Below are positions 37,281-46,762 of a DNA stretch of 64,000 nucleotides, in pieces. Below the pieces are notes generated by a model that made no database searches, had not been told where the DNA came from, and worked only from the letters and a program-made list of their open reading frames with translations. The first letter of the stretch is position 1. Each line of letters opens with the position of its first letter. The translations under genes were made by a program, and so were the position numbers. The stretch lies in assembly GCF_027532945.1 (NCBI RefSeq), contig NZ_JAPZTZ010000016.1:1-64000 (forward strand), written 5' to 3'. Source of the DNA: Phreatobacter sp. (lineage in GTDB: Bacteria; Pseudomonadota; Alphaproteobacteria; Rhizobiales; Phreatobacteraceae).

Positions 37281-37892
37281 CTAAGGGGCATCATGGAAGA
37301 GCCGCGCCGCGTCGAGGCAGCGGCCTGCTGCCGTGACCACGCACATGGCCGCGAAGATCCAGGCGATCAAGGCAAAGCTCTGCGGAAAGAGGCACATCAG
37401 GCAAAACGCCGCAATCGTCTCGGTTCCTTCCGCCAGGCCTCCCGCGTGAAAGAAGCTCTTGGCGCCTCGTGCCGTGCTGGTCATCCCGCGCTTGGCGGCG
37501 ATGGTCGCGAAGGCGAGGAAGCTTGTTCCAGACAGGAGAAAACTCGCGACGAGGACGAGCGCCGGCAAGGCGTTCGCAGCGTCGGCGACACCGAAGGCAA
37601 CGGGGATGGCGGCATAGAATGCGAAATCCGCGATGATGTCGAAATAGCCGCCGAGATCGGTCGGGCCGCGCGCGCGGGCAACGGCGCCATCCAGCCCGTC
37701 AGCGATCCGCGACAGGGCGACGAGCAGGAGGCCGAGGGTGAAATGGCCTGCGGCAATCGCCACCGCTGCCATGAGGCCGAGGCCGAGACCGGTCGCCGTG
37801 ATCGCGTTGGCGGTCGCTCCGCGATCCGCCAACCAGGCCCCTGCGCGGGTCAGCGGCGGATCGATGATGCGCCGCGCGAGTGGGTCCAGCAT
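37281..37892 (-). CDS. CDP-alcohol phosphatidyltransferase family protein
   Basis: The 203-residue membrane protein has the family motif in DGLDGAVARARGPTDLGGYFDIIADFA, split around residues 66-92, with the catalytic aspartates of the D-G-x2-A-R-x8-G-x3-D-x3-D pattern all present. It makes a phospholipid from a CDP-alcohol and an alcohol acceptor, though the exact acceptor is unknown. It is upstream of the flavoprotein gene in the same direction. The start chosen is ATG 37892 (MLDPLARR). Confidence 0.87.
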   Translation of the reverse strand: MLDPLARRIIDPPLTRAGAWLADRGATANAITATGLGLGLMAAVAIAAGHFTLGLLLVALSRIADGLDGAVARARGPTDLGGYFDIIADFAFYAAIPVAFGVADAANALPALVLVASFLLSGTSFLAFATIAAKRGMTSTARGAKSFFHAGGLAEGTETIAAFCLMCLFPQSFALIAWIFAAMCVVTAAGRCLDAARLFHDAP

Positions 37893-38032
37893 GCGACGAT
37901 CTCCCGTTCCGCCGGCAGGGATATCGGCCAGACATGATGTCCAATGCCTTGGCCCTGCCGCCGCGGCCGCAAGCCTCGACCATACCACGGCAAAGGCCCA
38001 TCAGTCAGCGCGCGGGACCGTCGGAGCAGCTC

Positions 38033-38893
38033 TCAGACCGGCGTCAACCGCGTGATGCGGCTCGGATTGACCTCGGCGAGGAAGAGGGTGCCGTCGGCGG
38101 TGCCCCAGATGCCGTGGGCGCCGTTCAGAACGGGACGGCAGGAGCCGACGAGGCGACCGTCGGCATCGTAGCGCGACAGCCGCGGCACCTGGTCGGTCAC
38201 GAAGACGGACCCATCGGGAGCGCTCCAGACGTCCATGGCGCGCGGCAGGTCGGGCCAGGCGTCGAGCGGTTCTCCGTCCGCGGAGAAGACCTGGAGGCGG
38301 TCGTTTTCGCGGTCGGTCACCAGGACCCGCCCGTCTGCCGCCACCCAGACGCCGTGCGGCGTGCTGAATTCGCCCGGCGCCTTGCCACGCCGCCCGAAGC
38401 TTCCGACGAGGTCGCCCGCCGCCGAAAAATGCTGCACGCGCGAGGTCCCGTACCCGTCGGCGACGTAGAAGCTGCCATCGGCGGCGAAGGCGACGGACGA
38501 GGGGTGCGAGAAGGGTTCGCCCGGGCATTCCGGTGAGCCGATCGTTCGCATCGCCCGGCCATCGGTCCCGAAAAAGACCAGGCGATGGGCGTCACGGTCG
38601 ACGACGACGACACGATCATCAGCGTCCACGGCCAGCATGTGGGCATCGAGGATGTCCGCGGCGCCGAAGGACCTGACGAAAGCGCCCTGCGGGTCCAGTT
38701 CGACGACGGGGTCTGCGGGTGCGTCCACCAGCGGATCGAGCCGCAGCAGCACGAAGACGTGGCCGCGGCTGTCGCAGGCAACGTCGCTGACCAGGGCGCG
38801 GCCGCGGTCGAAGTCACCGAAGGGGCGTTCGACCCGATATCGCTGCGGTCCCAGTGTCACGAAGAGGCGACGGTCGCCCGGTTCGGCGGTCAT
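38033..38893 (-). CDS. NHL-repeat / six-bladed beta-propeller protein
   Basis: The 286-residue protein shows repeated blades such as HPSSVAFAADGSFYVADGYG, TPHGVWVAADGRVLVTDREN, and DVWSAPDGSVFVTDQ. NHL propellers bind ligands or act as lyase/lactonase-like enzymes. No signal peptide is seen, so it is probably cytosolic. It is placed last in the polyamine-type ABC operon (after 28 bases), so it may act on the imported compound. Start ATG 38893. Confidence 0.85.
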   Translation of the reverse strand: MTAEPGDRRLFVTLGPQRYRVERPFGDFDRGRALVSDVACDSRGHVFVLLRLDPLVDAPADPVVELDPQGAFVRSFGAADILDAHMLAVDADDRVVVVDRDAHRLVFFGTDGRAMRTIGSPECPGEPFSHPSSVAFAADGSFYVADGYGTSRVQHFSAAGDLVGSFGRRGKAPGEFSTPHGVWVAADGRVLVTDRENDRLQVFSADGEPLDAWPDLPRAMDVWSAPDGSVFVTDQVPRLSRYDADGRLVGSCRPVLNGAHGIWGTADGTLFLAEVNPSRITRLTPV

Positions 38894-38920
38894 GGCGGCG
38901 CTCCTGATGGTCCGGCGGGG

Positions 38921-39712
38921 CTAGATCGAGGCCATCCGCTTCAGCCCCACCAGCCGGTCGCAGACGATGAGGGCGGCGATGGTGCCGAGGATGAGAAGGG
39001 CCGAGATGGCGGCAACCGTCGGGTCCGGCGACATCTCGACCTGGTTGAGGAGCTGGATCGGCAGCGTCTTGGTGCGCACGTCCACGAGGAAGATCGAGAC
39101 GGGATAGTTGTCGAAAGAGGCGATGAAGGCGAAGAGCCCACCGCTGACGAAGCCCGGCAGAATGTTCGGCACCAGCACGGTCCACAGTGCCGCCGGATAG
39201 GAGCGGCCGAGCATGCGGGCGGCGTCCACCATGGCGAAGTCGAACAGCGACAGGCTCGCAAGCACCGTGCGCATGATGAAGGGCATGGTGATGACGACAT
39301 GGGCGATCAGCAGGGTCGAGTAGGTGTCGCGCAGGCCGAAGTCGCGTGCCGCCTGGAGGAAGGCGATGCCGAGAACGAGGCCGGGCAGCATGAGCGGCGA
39401 GGCCATGAAGGTCGCCACTACCTTGGCGCCGGGGATCATGCCGCGCGTGATGGCGATGGCGCAGAGAGTGCCGAGCACCAGGGATATGGCGGTGGAGAGG
39501 GCGGCGATCTGCGTCGACAGCCAGACCGCCTGCAGCATCGAATCCGCGTTGGCGAGGGAGGCGTACCAGCGCAGCGAAAAGCCGGGCGGCGGGAAGGCGA
39601 AGACGGCCGAGGATGAGAATGACACCGTCAGCACGATCAGGATCGGCAGAAAGAGGAAGACGATGACAAAGCCGAGGACGAGGCGACAGAAGAGCGAGCC
39701 GAAAAGGGCCAT
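38921..39712 (-). CDS. ABC transporter permease, PotC type
   Basis: The 263-residue protein has about six membrane helices and the EAA-like loop VDAARMLGRSYPAALWTVLVPNILPG. It is the second permease of a spermidine/putrescine-type ABC importer. It starts three bases after the stop of the first permease. Confidence 0.93.
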   Translation of the reverse strand: MALFGSLFCRLVLGFVIVFLFLPILIVLTVSFSSSAVFAFPPPGFSLRWYASLANADSMLQAVWLSTQIAALSTAISLVLGTLCAIAITRGMIPGAKVVATFMASPLMLPGLVLGIAFLQAARDFGLRDTYSTLLIAHVVITMPFIMRTVLASLSLFDFAMVDAARMLGRSYPAALWTVLVPNILPGFVSGGLFAFIASFDNYPVSIFLVDVRTKTLPIQLLNQVEMSPDPTVAAISALLILGTIAALIVCDRLVGLKRMASI

Positions 39713-39715
39713 GGG

Positions 39716-40597
39716 TCAGCGCCTCTCTCCGCCCGGCGTGCGGACGAGGTACGAGGACGCAAGGATCAGCGCTGCCGAGATGACCAGCATGATCACCGCC
39801 ATGCTCGCCCCCAGCTGGAAGTCGCGGATGTTGAGATAGGCCTTGGCCATGACCTGCGACATGGTCATGAAGCGGTCGCCGACGAGCAGGCCCGGCGTCA
39901 CATAGGCCGCCACCGAAATCGAGAAGACGAGCGTTCCGCCGGCAATGACGCCCGGCATGGTGAGCGGCAGGGTCACACGCAGGAAAGTGTGAACCGGGCC
40001 GGCGCCGAGCGAGGCGGAGGCGTCGAGCAGCCGCGGGTCCAGCATGCGCATGACCGAATAGAGCGGTAGGATCATGAAGGGCAGAAAGACGTTGACCATA
40101 CCGAAATAGAGGCTGAATTCGGTGAAGACGAGCCGCATCGGCCGCTCGATGAAGCCGAGATTGACCAGCAGGAAATTGATGATGCCGTCGCGGCGCATCA
40201 TGATGGTCAGGCCGAAGGTCTTGACGACAATCGACACCGTCAGCGGCAGGAAGATCAGCGCGAAGAGGATCACCTGCCACACGCCGCGGATGCGGGCGAG
40301 TGCCCAGGCGGCCGGATAGCCCACCGCGAGGCAAACGGCTGTCGTGATACAGGCGAGCTGCAGCGAGTTGCCGATGATGCCGATGTAGTAGGGATCGCCG
40401 AGCACCTTGCGGTAGCCGGCGAGGCTGAGGCCGTCGCGGTCGACGAAGCTGTCACCGATCAGCATCAGCACGGGCACCGCGAAGGCGAGGCCCATGAAGA
40501 TGAGCCCCGGCGCGGCGATGAGCGCCTTGGCGTCGAAGGACCAGCGCGCGGGTTTCGCCGTCGACGCCACCGCTAGGTCGTCCCGGGCGAGGGTCAT
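39716..40597 (-). CDS. ABC transporter permease, PotB type
   Basis: The 293-residue protein has six membrane helices and the EAA loop LDASASLGAGPVHTFLRVTLPLTMPG. It is the first permease of the importer; its start overlaps the ATPase stop by four bases (ATGA). Confidence 0.93.
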   Translation of the reverse strand: MTLARDDLAVASTAKPARWSFDAKALIAAPGLIFMGLAFAVPVLMLIGDSFVDRDGLSLAGYRKVLGDPYYIGIIGNSLQLACITTAVCLAVGYPAAWALARIRGVWQVILFALIFLPLTVSIVVKTFGLTIMMRRDGIINFLLVNLGFIERPMRLVFTEFSLYFGMVNVFLPFMILPLYSVMRMLDPRLLDASASLGAGPVHTFLRVTLPLTMPGVIAGGTLVFSISVAAYVTPGLLVGDRFMTMSQVMAKAYLNIRDFQLGASMAVIMLVISAALILASSYLVRTPGGERR

Positions 40598-41724
40598 CGG
40601 TCGTCACCGGCCGGTGCGGGAAAGACGCGGCTGTCGTCAACGCGCCAGCGCACCGTCATCTCGACGCCGGGCGACACGGTATCGGGCAGGCGGTTGAGCT
40701 CGACGTGGAGGCGGTCGTCGTCCTGCGCGGTGCGGAAGTGGAGGAGGGTGCGCGAGCCGAAATAGATGACCTCGGCGACGGTCCCCCGCACGGTGTTGTA
40801 TTCGCCGGCCGGCCCCTCGCCCGCGGCGATCGCTTCCGGCCTGACGCCGACGACGACCTTGCTGCCGCTGAGAAAATGCCCCGGTGCCCGGATCAGGCCG
40901 AAGGGCGTGTCGATCTCGACAAGGCCGTCGCGCCCGCCCGTCACCACGCCGCCGATTCGGCTCGACTGCCCCACGAACTCCATCGTGTAGAGCGATTTCG
41001 GCCGGGCATAGACCTCCGACGGGGTGCCGAGATGCTCGATCCGTCCCTCGTTCATCACCGCGATGCGGTCGCTCATGACCAGCGCTTCGTCCTGGTCGTG
41101 GGTGACGAAGATCGAGGTGATGCCGAGGTCGCGCAGAATGTGGCGCAGCTCGATCTGCATGGTCTCGCGCAGCTTGCGGTCGAGGGCCGAGAAGGGCTCG
41201 TCGAGGAGGAGGAGGCTGGGCTCCACCACCACCGCGCGGGCGACAGCGATGCGCTGCTGCTGACCGCCGGAGAGCGCGGTGACGGCGCGGTCGGCAAAGG
41301 CCTCCATCCGGACGAGGCCGAGAGCGTCAGCCACCTTCTTCGCCTGCTCCGCCTTCGGCACGCCCTTGGCGCGCAGCCCATAGGCGATGTTCTCGGCGAC
41401 GGTCAGATGCGGGAACAGCGCATAGTTCTGGAACACCACGCCGATGTTGCGCCGGTGGGCGGCGACCCGCGTGAGGTCGCGACCGCCCACCTCGATCGCG
41501 CCCTGATCGGGCGCGAGGAGGCCGGCAATCAGCCGCAGCAGCGTTGTCTTCCCGCAGCCCGAGGGGCCGAGGAGCGACACGAATTCGGCCCGGCCCACGG
41601 ACAGGCTAAGGCTGTCGAGAACCGTGGCGGCCCCGAAACGCTTGGTGACGTTGGAGACCGCCAGGTAGCCCGGCTCATGCTGCGCCTCCGCCTCGGGCGG
41701 CAGGGCGGTTGCCTGCTGGCTCAT
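40594..41724 (-). CDS. ABC transporter ATPase, PotA type
   Basis: The 376-residue ATPase has Walker A GPSGCGKTT, signature LSGGQQQR, Walker B LLLLDEPFSALD, and a C-terminal TOBE domain (VRPEAIAAGEGPAG..NTVRGTVAEVIYFGS). It powers the importer with the two permeases. Its start overlaps the binding-protein stop (ATGA). Confidence 0.95.
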   Translation of the reverse strand: MSQQATALPPEAEAQHEPGYLAVSNVTKRFGAATVLDSLSLSVGRAEFVSLLGPSGCGKTTLLRLIAGLLAPDQGAIEVGGRDLTRVAAHRRNIGVVFQNYALFPHLTVAENIAYGLRAKGVPKAEQAKKVADALGLVRMEAFADRAVTALSGGQQQRIAVARAVVVEPSLLLLDEPFSALDRKLRETMQIELRHILRDLGITSIFVTHDQDEALVMSDRIAVMNEGRIEHLGTPSEVYARPKSLYTMEFVGQSSRIGGVVTGGRDGLVEIDTPFGLIRAPGHFLSGSKVVVGVRPEAIAAGEGPAGEYNTVRGTVAEVIYFGSRTLLHFRTAQDDDRLHVELNRLPDTVSPGVEMTVRWRVDDSRVFPAPAGDDR

Positions 41725-42752
41725 CGCGAGGAGACTTCCCGCTCGAAGCGCTCGATCATGGCGTTGCGATTGTCGGCGAAATACTCCCAGTCCAGCGAGA
41801 TCAGCTCGGGGAAAGTGATGCCCTGCGGCAGGACCGTCTTGGTGTTGGTGGGCTTCGACCAGAAGGTGCGGGCGATGAGGGCCTGGGTCTCCGGGTTCAG
41901 CATCTCGTTGATGAAGGCGATGCCGAGATCCTGGTTCGGACCGCCCTCGACGAGGGCAACGCCGGCGGGCATGGCGAGCACGCCCTCACGCGGCAGACCC
42001 TTGTCGACAGGCGCGCCCTGTGCCTTGCGGAAGAGCGTCGTGCGCGAATCCGGCGCCATGTAAAGGTCGCACTCGCCGGTCTCGAGCAGCTGCTGGGCCT
42101 GCGGCGCGTTGGACGAGACCTGGATGACGTTGGGCCGCAGCTCCTTGAGCCGCTCGATGCCCGCGCCCCAGTCCTTCAGTGCCTGGTCGAGGGGCTTCTT
42201 CGTGGCGTAGGAGGCGGCCGCCACGAGCGGCGCCACGGCCTGCGTGATGCGCATCGAGATCATGATGATGCGCTCGCGGAAACGGCGGTCCCAGGCGTCG
42301 TTGTAGGAGGGAAGCCCCTGCGGCAGCGCGCGGCTGTTGTAGGAGAAGGAGCACATGGGCTGGCACCAGTTCGCCCACATGGCGTCGCGCGGCTTGGCGC
42401 CGGCCGGAACGTCGGCAAGGTTGGTGATGTCTGCGGGAAGCTTGCGGATGACCTTCTCGCGCTCGGCGAGGACGAGGACCGGGTCGTCCATCATCGTCAC
42501 CGTCATCGTTGGACGGGCCTTGTTGGCGCGGATCTTCTCGAGATTGATCAGCGAGTTGGTCCCCTCGAAGAGGATCTTCATGTTGTGCTTGCGCTCGATG
42601 ACCGGGAACAGGATGTCGGTCAGGCCGGGGGACGCGGGCCCGCCGACGAAGATCTCACGCGTCTGGCCGCGGACGATGTTGGGAAAGCCGGTGACAGCCA
42701 GGAGCGAACCAGCGGCGAATGCACGGCGCGACATGCGGGTCGGGGAGGCCAT
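41721..42752 (-). CDS. Extracellular solute-binding protein of PotD/polyamine-type importer
   Basis: The 343-residue protein has a twin-arginine signal (SRRAFAAGSLLAVTG) and the fold-1 binding-protein pattern: FPVIERKHNMKILFEGTNSLINLEKI, and FSYNSRALPQGLPSYNDAWD. It captures an organic cation or acid in the periplasm. The downstream hydrolase, of the cyclic-amide type, suggests a nitrogenous substrate. Confidence 0.9.
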   Translation of the reverse strand: MASPTRMSRRAFAAGSLLAVTGFPNIVRGQTREIFVGGPASPGLTDILFPVIERKHNMKILFEGTNSLINLEKIRANKARPTMTVTMMDDPVLVLAEREKVIRKLPADITNLADVPAGAKPRDAMWANWCQPMCSFSYNSRALPQGLPSYNDAWDRRFRERIIMISMRITQAVAPLVAAASYATKKPLDQALKDWGAGIERLKELRPNVIQVSSNAPQAQQLLETGECDLYMAPDSRTTLFRKAQGAPVDKGLPREGVLAMPAGVALVEGGPNQDLGIAFINEMLNPETQALIARTFWSKPTNTKTVLPQGITFPELISLDWEYFADNRNAMIERFEREVSSR

Positions 42753-42841
42753 TCTGCGTCATCCTTGCACGGGGGCGCGGCGTTGCGCTCGGCCTTGGGG
42801 CTGGCAAGGGACGTGCCAGCCGGGCCGGACGTGACGTAAAG

Positions 42842-44293
42842 TCAGGTGAGCTTGCCCTCAACCGCGTTGAACGGTGTCGGGAAGCGCTGGAGGGGCGCGA
42901 TCATCGGGTAGGGCTGGCGCGCGATGAAGCGGCCGCCACCGGCAGCGCCAACGACGGTCTCGCCGTCGAAGATCGGTTTGCCGCGCAGGAAGGTGGCGAC
43001 CGGATAGCCCTGCGTCCGATAGCCCTCATAGGGCGTATAGTCGCCGCCGTGGTGCATCAGCGCATTGGTCAGGGTGACCGCCTTGTGCGGGTCCCAGAGG
43101 ATGAAATCGGCATCGCTGCCGACAGCCAGGCTGCCCTTCTGGGGGAAGAGCCCGAACAGCTTGGCCGGATTGGTGCTGGTGAGGCGGACGAAGGTCGGCA
43201 GGTCGATGCGGCCTTTCGAGACTCCCTCGGTGAAAAGGACGGGCAGCCGTGCCGCGAGGCCCGGAATACCGTTCGGCACCTTGTTGAAGGGGGCGGGGTC
43301 GCCCGCGAACTTCTTGCCCTTGGGATCGTCGAAGCGGGTCGGTGAATGGTCCGAAGAGACCACCTCGATAACGCCGCGCTTCAGATAGCCCCAGAGCGCG
43401 TCCTGGTCGGCCTCGGTACGGGCCGGCGGGCCGAAAATGTACTTGGCGCCCTCGAAACCCGGCCGGTCGAGATCCTCCGCGGTCAGCGTCAGATAGTGGA
43501 CGCAGGTCTCGCCCCAGACCTTGAGGCCGCGGGCCTGCGCCCGGGCGATCTCCTCAGCCGACTGGGCCCCCGACACATGGAAGATCTGGATGGGGACGTC
43601 CAACGCCTCGGCGAGGCTGATGATCCTGTATACAGCTTCCCGCTCGGCGATCATCGGTTTGGCATATGCATGAAATTTAGGCGCCGTTAATTCGGCAGAG
43701 ACCAGTTGTTCAGTTAGCCAGGCGATGAGGTCGTGGTTCTCCGCGTGGACGCAGACGAGCGCCTCGTTGCGGCGGGCGGCTGCCAGGGTCCGCAGCACCT
43801 GGCGATCGTCGAGGCGGACGCCGTCATAGGTCATGAAGACCTTCACCGAGCGGCAGCCTTCGGCGATCAGCTGCGGCAGCTCCACCTCCAGGACCTCGGG
43901 CGTCGGGTCGGTCACCGTGAGGTGGAAGGAATAGTCGACCCGCGCCTTCTGCGCCTTGATCCGGTAGTCCGCGGCGACGGCGGCCAGCGAGCCGCCCTTG
44001 GGCTGCCAGGCGAAGCAGACCACGGTGGTGGTGCCGCCGGCGGCAGCCGATGCGGTGCCGCTCTCCCAGCTGTCGCACATTTCCGGCCCGAGGCCGGTCT
44101 GCTCCAGATGGACGTGGGTATCGACCCCGCCGGGGAGGATCAGCATGCCCGATGCGTCGATGATCTCTGCGGCTGTCCCGAGATCGCTCCCGATGGCGGC
44201 GACCACACCGTCCTTGATGGCGAGGTCGGCCAGGAAGACGTCGCTGGCGGTCACGATCGTGCCGCCACGAACGATGCTGTCGTAGTCTGCCAT
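42842..44293 (-). CDS. Dihydropyrimidinase / D-hydantoinase-family amidohydrolase
   Basis: The 483-residue protein has metal-binding His60 and His62 (DTHVHLE), the carboxylated Lys151 (RSVKVFMTYDG), later histidines (VCVHAENHD, IQIFHVSGAQ), and the catalytic Asp in SSDHSPTRFDD. Such enzymes open cyclic diamide or imide rings (dihydropyrimidines, hydantoins, allantoin). It lies 89 bases upstream of the ABC binding-protein gene in the same direction, probably in one regulon. Confidence 0.92.
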   Translation of the reverse strand: MADYDSIVRGGTIVTASDVFLADLAIKDGVVAAIGSDLGTAAEIIDASGMLILPGGVDTHVHLEQTGLGPEMCDSWESGTASAAAGGTTTVVCFAWQPKGGSLAAVAADYRIKAQKARVDYSFHLTVTDPTPEVLEVELPQLIAEGCRSVKVFMTYDGVRLDDRQVLRTLAAARRNEALVCVHAENHDLIAWLTEQLVSAELTAPKFHAYAKPMIAEREAVYRIISLAEALDVPIQIFHVSGAQSAEEIARAQARGLKVWGETCVHYLTLTAEDLDRPGFEGAKYIFGPPARTEADQDALWGYLKRGVIEVVSSDHSPTRFDDPKGKKFAGDPAPFNKVPNGIPGLAARLPVLFTEGVSKGRIDLPTFVRLTSTNPAKLFGLFPQKGSLAVGSDADFILWDPHKAVTLTNALMHHGGDYTPYEGYRTQGYPVATFLRGKPIFDGETVVGAAGGGRFIARQPYPMIAPLQRFPTPFNAVEGKLT

Positions 44294-44438
44294 GACGTCT
44301 GTCCTCTCGCCGCGACCTCGCGGGCGTGACGCAGGGTCAGCAACTTGCGTGCCGTCGATAGTGGAGGCGCGACGGTCACGGCCGCCGCCATCGCGGCAGC
44401 GGCCGTCAGGGCAGGGCGCGTGACGGAAGGGGCTGGTC

Positions 44439-45422
44439 TTACTGGACCACCAGCTTCAGTTCGGTGATGAGCGGCCGCACGCCGTCGGCCTGACGCCGCA
44501 GGACCGCGAGGAATTCCGCCGGTGTCGACCCGATGGGATCCGCCCCTAGGGCAATGAGCCGCGCCCGCAATTCCGGCTCCTGCATCGCCCGCTTCACCCC
44601 CGCCTCCAGCTTGTCGACGATGTCGTCCGGGGTCGCAGCCGGCGCGAAGAAGCCGTTCCAGCCCTGCATCTCCATGTTGGGGAAGCCGAGTTCGCGAACG
44701 GTCGGAACGTCGGGGAGGGCCGTCGGCCGGCTGCTCGACAGAGTCGCAAGCGGTCTCACCGCCCCCGACCGGATGAATTCCAGGGAGGTCGACAATTGGT
44801 CACCGCCGAGATGCAGGCGGCCGGCGATGAGTTCCTGCAGCAGTGGTGCGGCGCCGCGGAATGGGACGTGGTCGAGCTTCAAGCCGGAATCCCGCCGAAA
44901 CACTTCCATGGCGAAGTTCATGACGCTGCCCGGGCCGGTCGACCCGTAAAGAGCGGATTCGCTGGACTGGCGGGCGGCCGTGACGAAGTCGGCGAGCGTG
45001 CCCGGCGGACCATTGGCGCGTCCAAGGACGATCATGGGCACATGGGCCGCCAGCGATACCGGCCGGAAATCGCGGAACATGTCGTGCGTCGCACGCCCGG
45101 CGATCTCGAGCGACACGCTGGTCGTGGAGAATGTCAGGTTGTGGAACAGCAGCGTGTAGCCGTCGGGCGTGGCCTTGGCGACCCGATCAGCCCCGAGGGA
45201 GCCGCCGGCGCCGCCGACGTTCTCCACCACGAAAGGCTGGCCCCAGTAAGTCTGGAGCCGTTCGCTCACCAGGCGTGCCAGGAGGTCCGTGGTGCCGCCT
45301 GCGGGGAAGGGCACGATGACCCTGACCGCCCGGTTGGGATAGGCCGTCTGGCCCATGGCGCGGCTTGCGGCCGCCACCGACATCAATCCACCCGCGACAA
45401 AGCTTCTGCGATCGACCCGCAT
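44439..45422 (-). CDS. Bug/TctC-family periplasmic solute-binding protein
   Basis: The 327-residue protein has a signal peptide (MRVDRRSFVAGGLMSVAAAS...MGQT) and Bug motifs YPNRAVRVIVPFPAGGTTD, NVGGAGGSLGADRVAKATPDG, and VPFRGAAPLLQELIAGRLHL. GGGAGGAT precedes the start. It is divergent from the 45638 dehydrogenase gene. No TctAB partner is nearby. Confidence 0.93.
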   Translation of the reverse strand: MRVDRRSFVAGGLMSVAAASRAMGQTAYPNRAVRVIVPFPAGGTTDLLARLVSERLQTYWGQPFVVENVGGAGGSLGADRVAKATPDGYTLLFHNLTFSTTSVSLEIAGRATHDMFRDFRPVSLAAHVPMIVLGRANGPPGTLADFVTAARQSSESALYGSTGPGSVMNFAMEVFRRDSGLKLDHVPFRGAAPLLQELIAGRLHLGGDQLSTSLEFIRSGAVRPLATLSSSRPTALPDVPTVRELGFPNMEMQGWNGFFAPAATPDDIVDKLEAGVKRAMQEPELRARLIALGADPIGSTPAEFLAVLRRQADGVRPLITELKLVVQ

Positions 45423-45637
45423 TCTATCCTCCCTGGTGAGCAGCCCCTGTTCCGAGGCTTGCGCCCAGCCAATCACGAAAGCGGCTGGCCTTGAAGACAT
45501 GCATTTTGCAATGTGCTGCGCGGGGGGCGGCGCAGGCCGCATCCGGTCCGCGCGACCGGTGTCCCCGTTGAAGGAGCAGAGGCGCCAACGGAAGCGGTCA
45601 CCGTGCCGCGAAGGCGCCCACGCAAGAGGGTGGATGG

Positions 45638-46525
45638 ATGACGATGATCGGAGTGGCCGGGCTCGGCCGGATGGGGGCGGCAATCGCCCAGCGCCTGATC
45701 GAGACAGGCGCGGGCGTGGTTGTCTGGAACCGCAGCGCGGAGAAATGCGAGGCCTTGCGCGCACGGGGGGCAACGGTCGCTCCGTCCCCGGCGGCCCTGG
45801 CGGCGCAATGCGACGTCATCATCACGATCCTGACCGACGCGCATGCGATCGAGGCCGTCTATCGCGGTCCCGATGGGCTGCTCTCGGCCGCGGTCTCGAC
45901 CAGGCTGTTCATCGAGATGAGCACCGTTCGCCCGCAGACGGAGCAGGCGCTCGCGCGGGACGTTGCTGCCGCCGGAGCCGCTTTCGTGGAATGTCCGGTC
46001 GGCGGGACGGTCGGCCCGGCCCTCAAGGGGCAGTTGCTCGGCTTTGCCGGTGGCGAGGCCGCGGCAGTGGAACGGGCGCGGCCGGTGCTCGAGAAGCTGT
46101 GCCGCCGCTTCGACCATGTCGGCGATGTGGGCGCCGGCTCGAGCTTCAAGCTCGCCATCAACCTGCCGCTCGCCGTGTACTGGCAGGCGCTGGGAGAGGC
46201 CTACGCCCTCTGTGAGCATCTGCCCATCGACCGGGCCAGGATGATCGAGATCTTCCAGGAGACGTCGGGGGCACCGAATGTCCTGAAAGCGCGGGGCGCA
46301 ACCGTGGCGGAGGCGCTCGGCGGCAAGTCCCTCGGCCCCGGCCTGTTCGACTGCGACGGGATGCGCAAGGACCTCAGCACGATGATCGCCGAAGCCGGGG
46401 CGCGCGGCTATCAGCTGCCAGTGGCCGCCTCAGCCCTTGCCGTCTTCGACGAGGCCAGTGCCGCAGGTTGGGGCGCCAGGGACTGCATGGAAATGCCGAC
46501 CTACACGGTGAAGCGCAGGTCCTGA
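45638..46525 (+). CDS. NAD(P)-dependent oxidoreductase, 3-hydroxyisobutyrate dehydrogenase family
   Basis: The 295-residue protein has the Rossmann motif GVAGLGRMGAAIAQRL, substrate motif VECPVGGTVGPALKGQL, and KLAINLPLA with the catalytic Lys. It follows the same fold as the 12655 gene but differs clearly in sequence. It is divergent from a Bug receptor, again coupling this enzyme type with Bug uptake. A second in-frame ATG is two codons downstream. Confidence 0.92.
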   Translation: MTMIGVAGLGRMGAAIAQRLIETGAGVVVWNRSAEKCEALRARGATVAPSPAALAAQCDVIITILTDAHAIEAVYRGPDGLLSAAVSTRLFIEMSTVRPQTEQALARDVAAAGAAFVECPVGGTVGPALKGQLLGFAGGEAAAVERARPVLEKLCRRFDHVGDVGAGSSFKLAINLPLAVYWQALGEAYALCEHLPIDRARMIEIFQETSGAPNVLKARGATVAEALGGKSLGPGLFDCDGMRKDLSTMIAEAGARGYQLPVAASALAVFDEASAAGWGARDCMEMPTYTVKRRS

Positions 46526-46687
46526 CGGGGCCGCAGGTTCGGCACGGCTGGAGCCGCATCCCCGCCTCACGGGCGCCAGGCCTGGATCGCCTGGCGCCGC
46601 CCCCGCAGCAACGCGGCGCCTGTCGGATGCGCGACCTGTTGCCGGCTCAGTCGGTCTCACTGCAATGGTCGGCTCCCCTGCGCTTGG

Positions 46688-46708
46688 CGCAACCCCTATT
46701 TGGTTGCG
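46688..46708. promoter_or_regulatory. Inverted repeat upstream of sugar-type ABC operon
   Basis: Arms CGCAACC and GGTTGCG are perfect reverse complements with a seven-base spacer, 54 bases before the binding-protein start. A second short dyad (ACTGC/GCAGT) follows at 46718-46730. These are candidate operator sites; no regulator gene is adjacent. Confidence 0.45.
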
Positions 46709-46762
46709 TGCAATGACACTGCATCGCAGTCTGCCTGACGCAGCGTCAAAGAGGGTGTCGCC

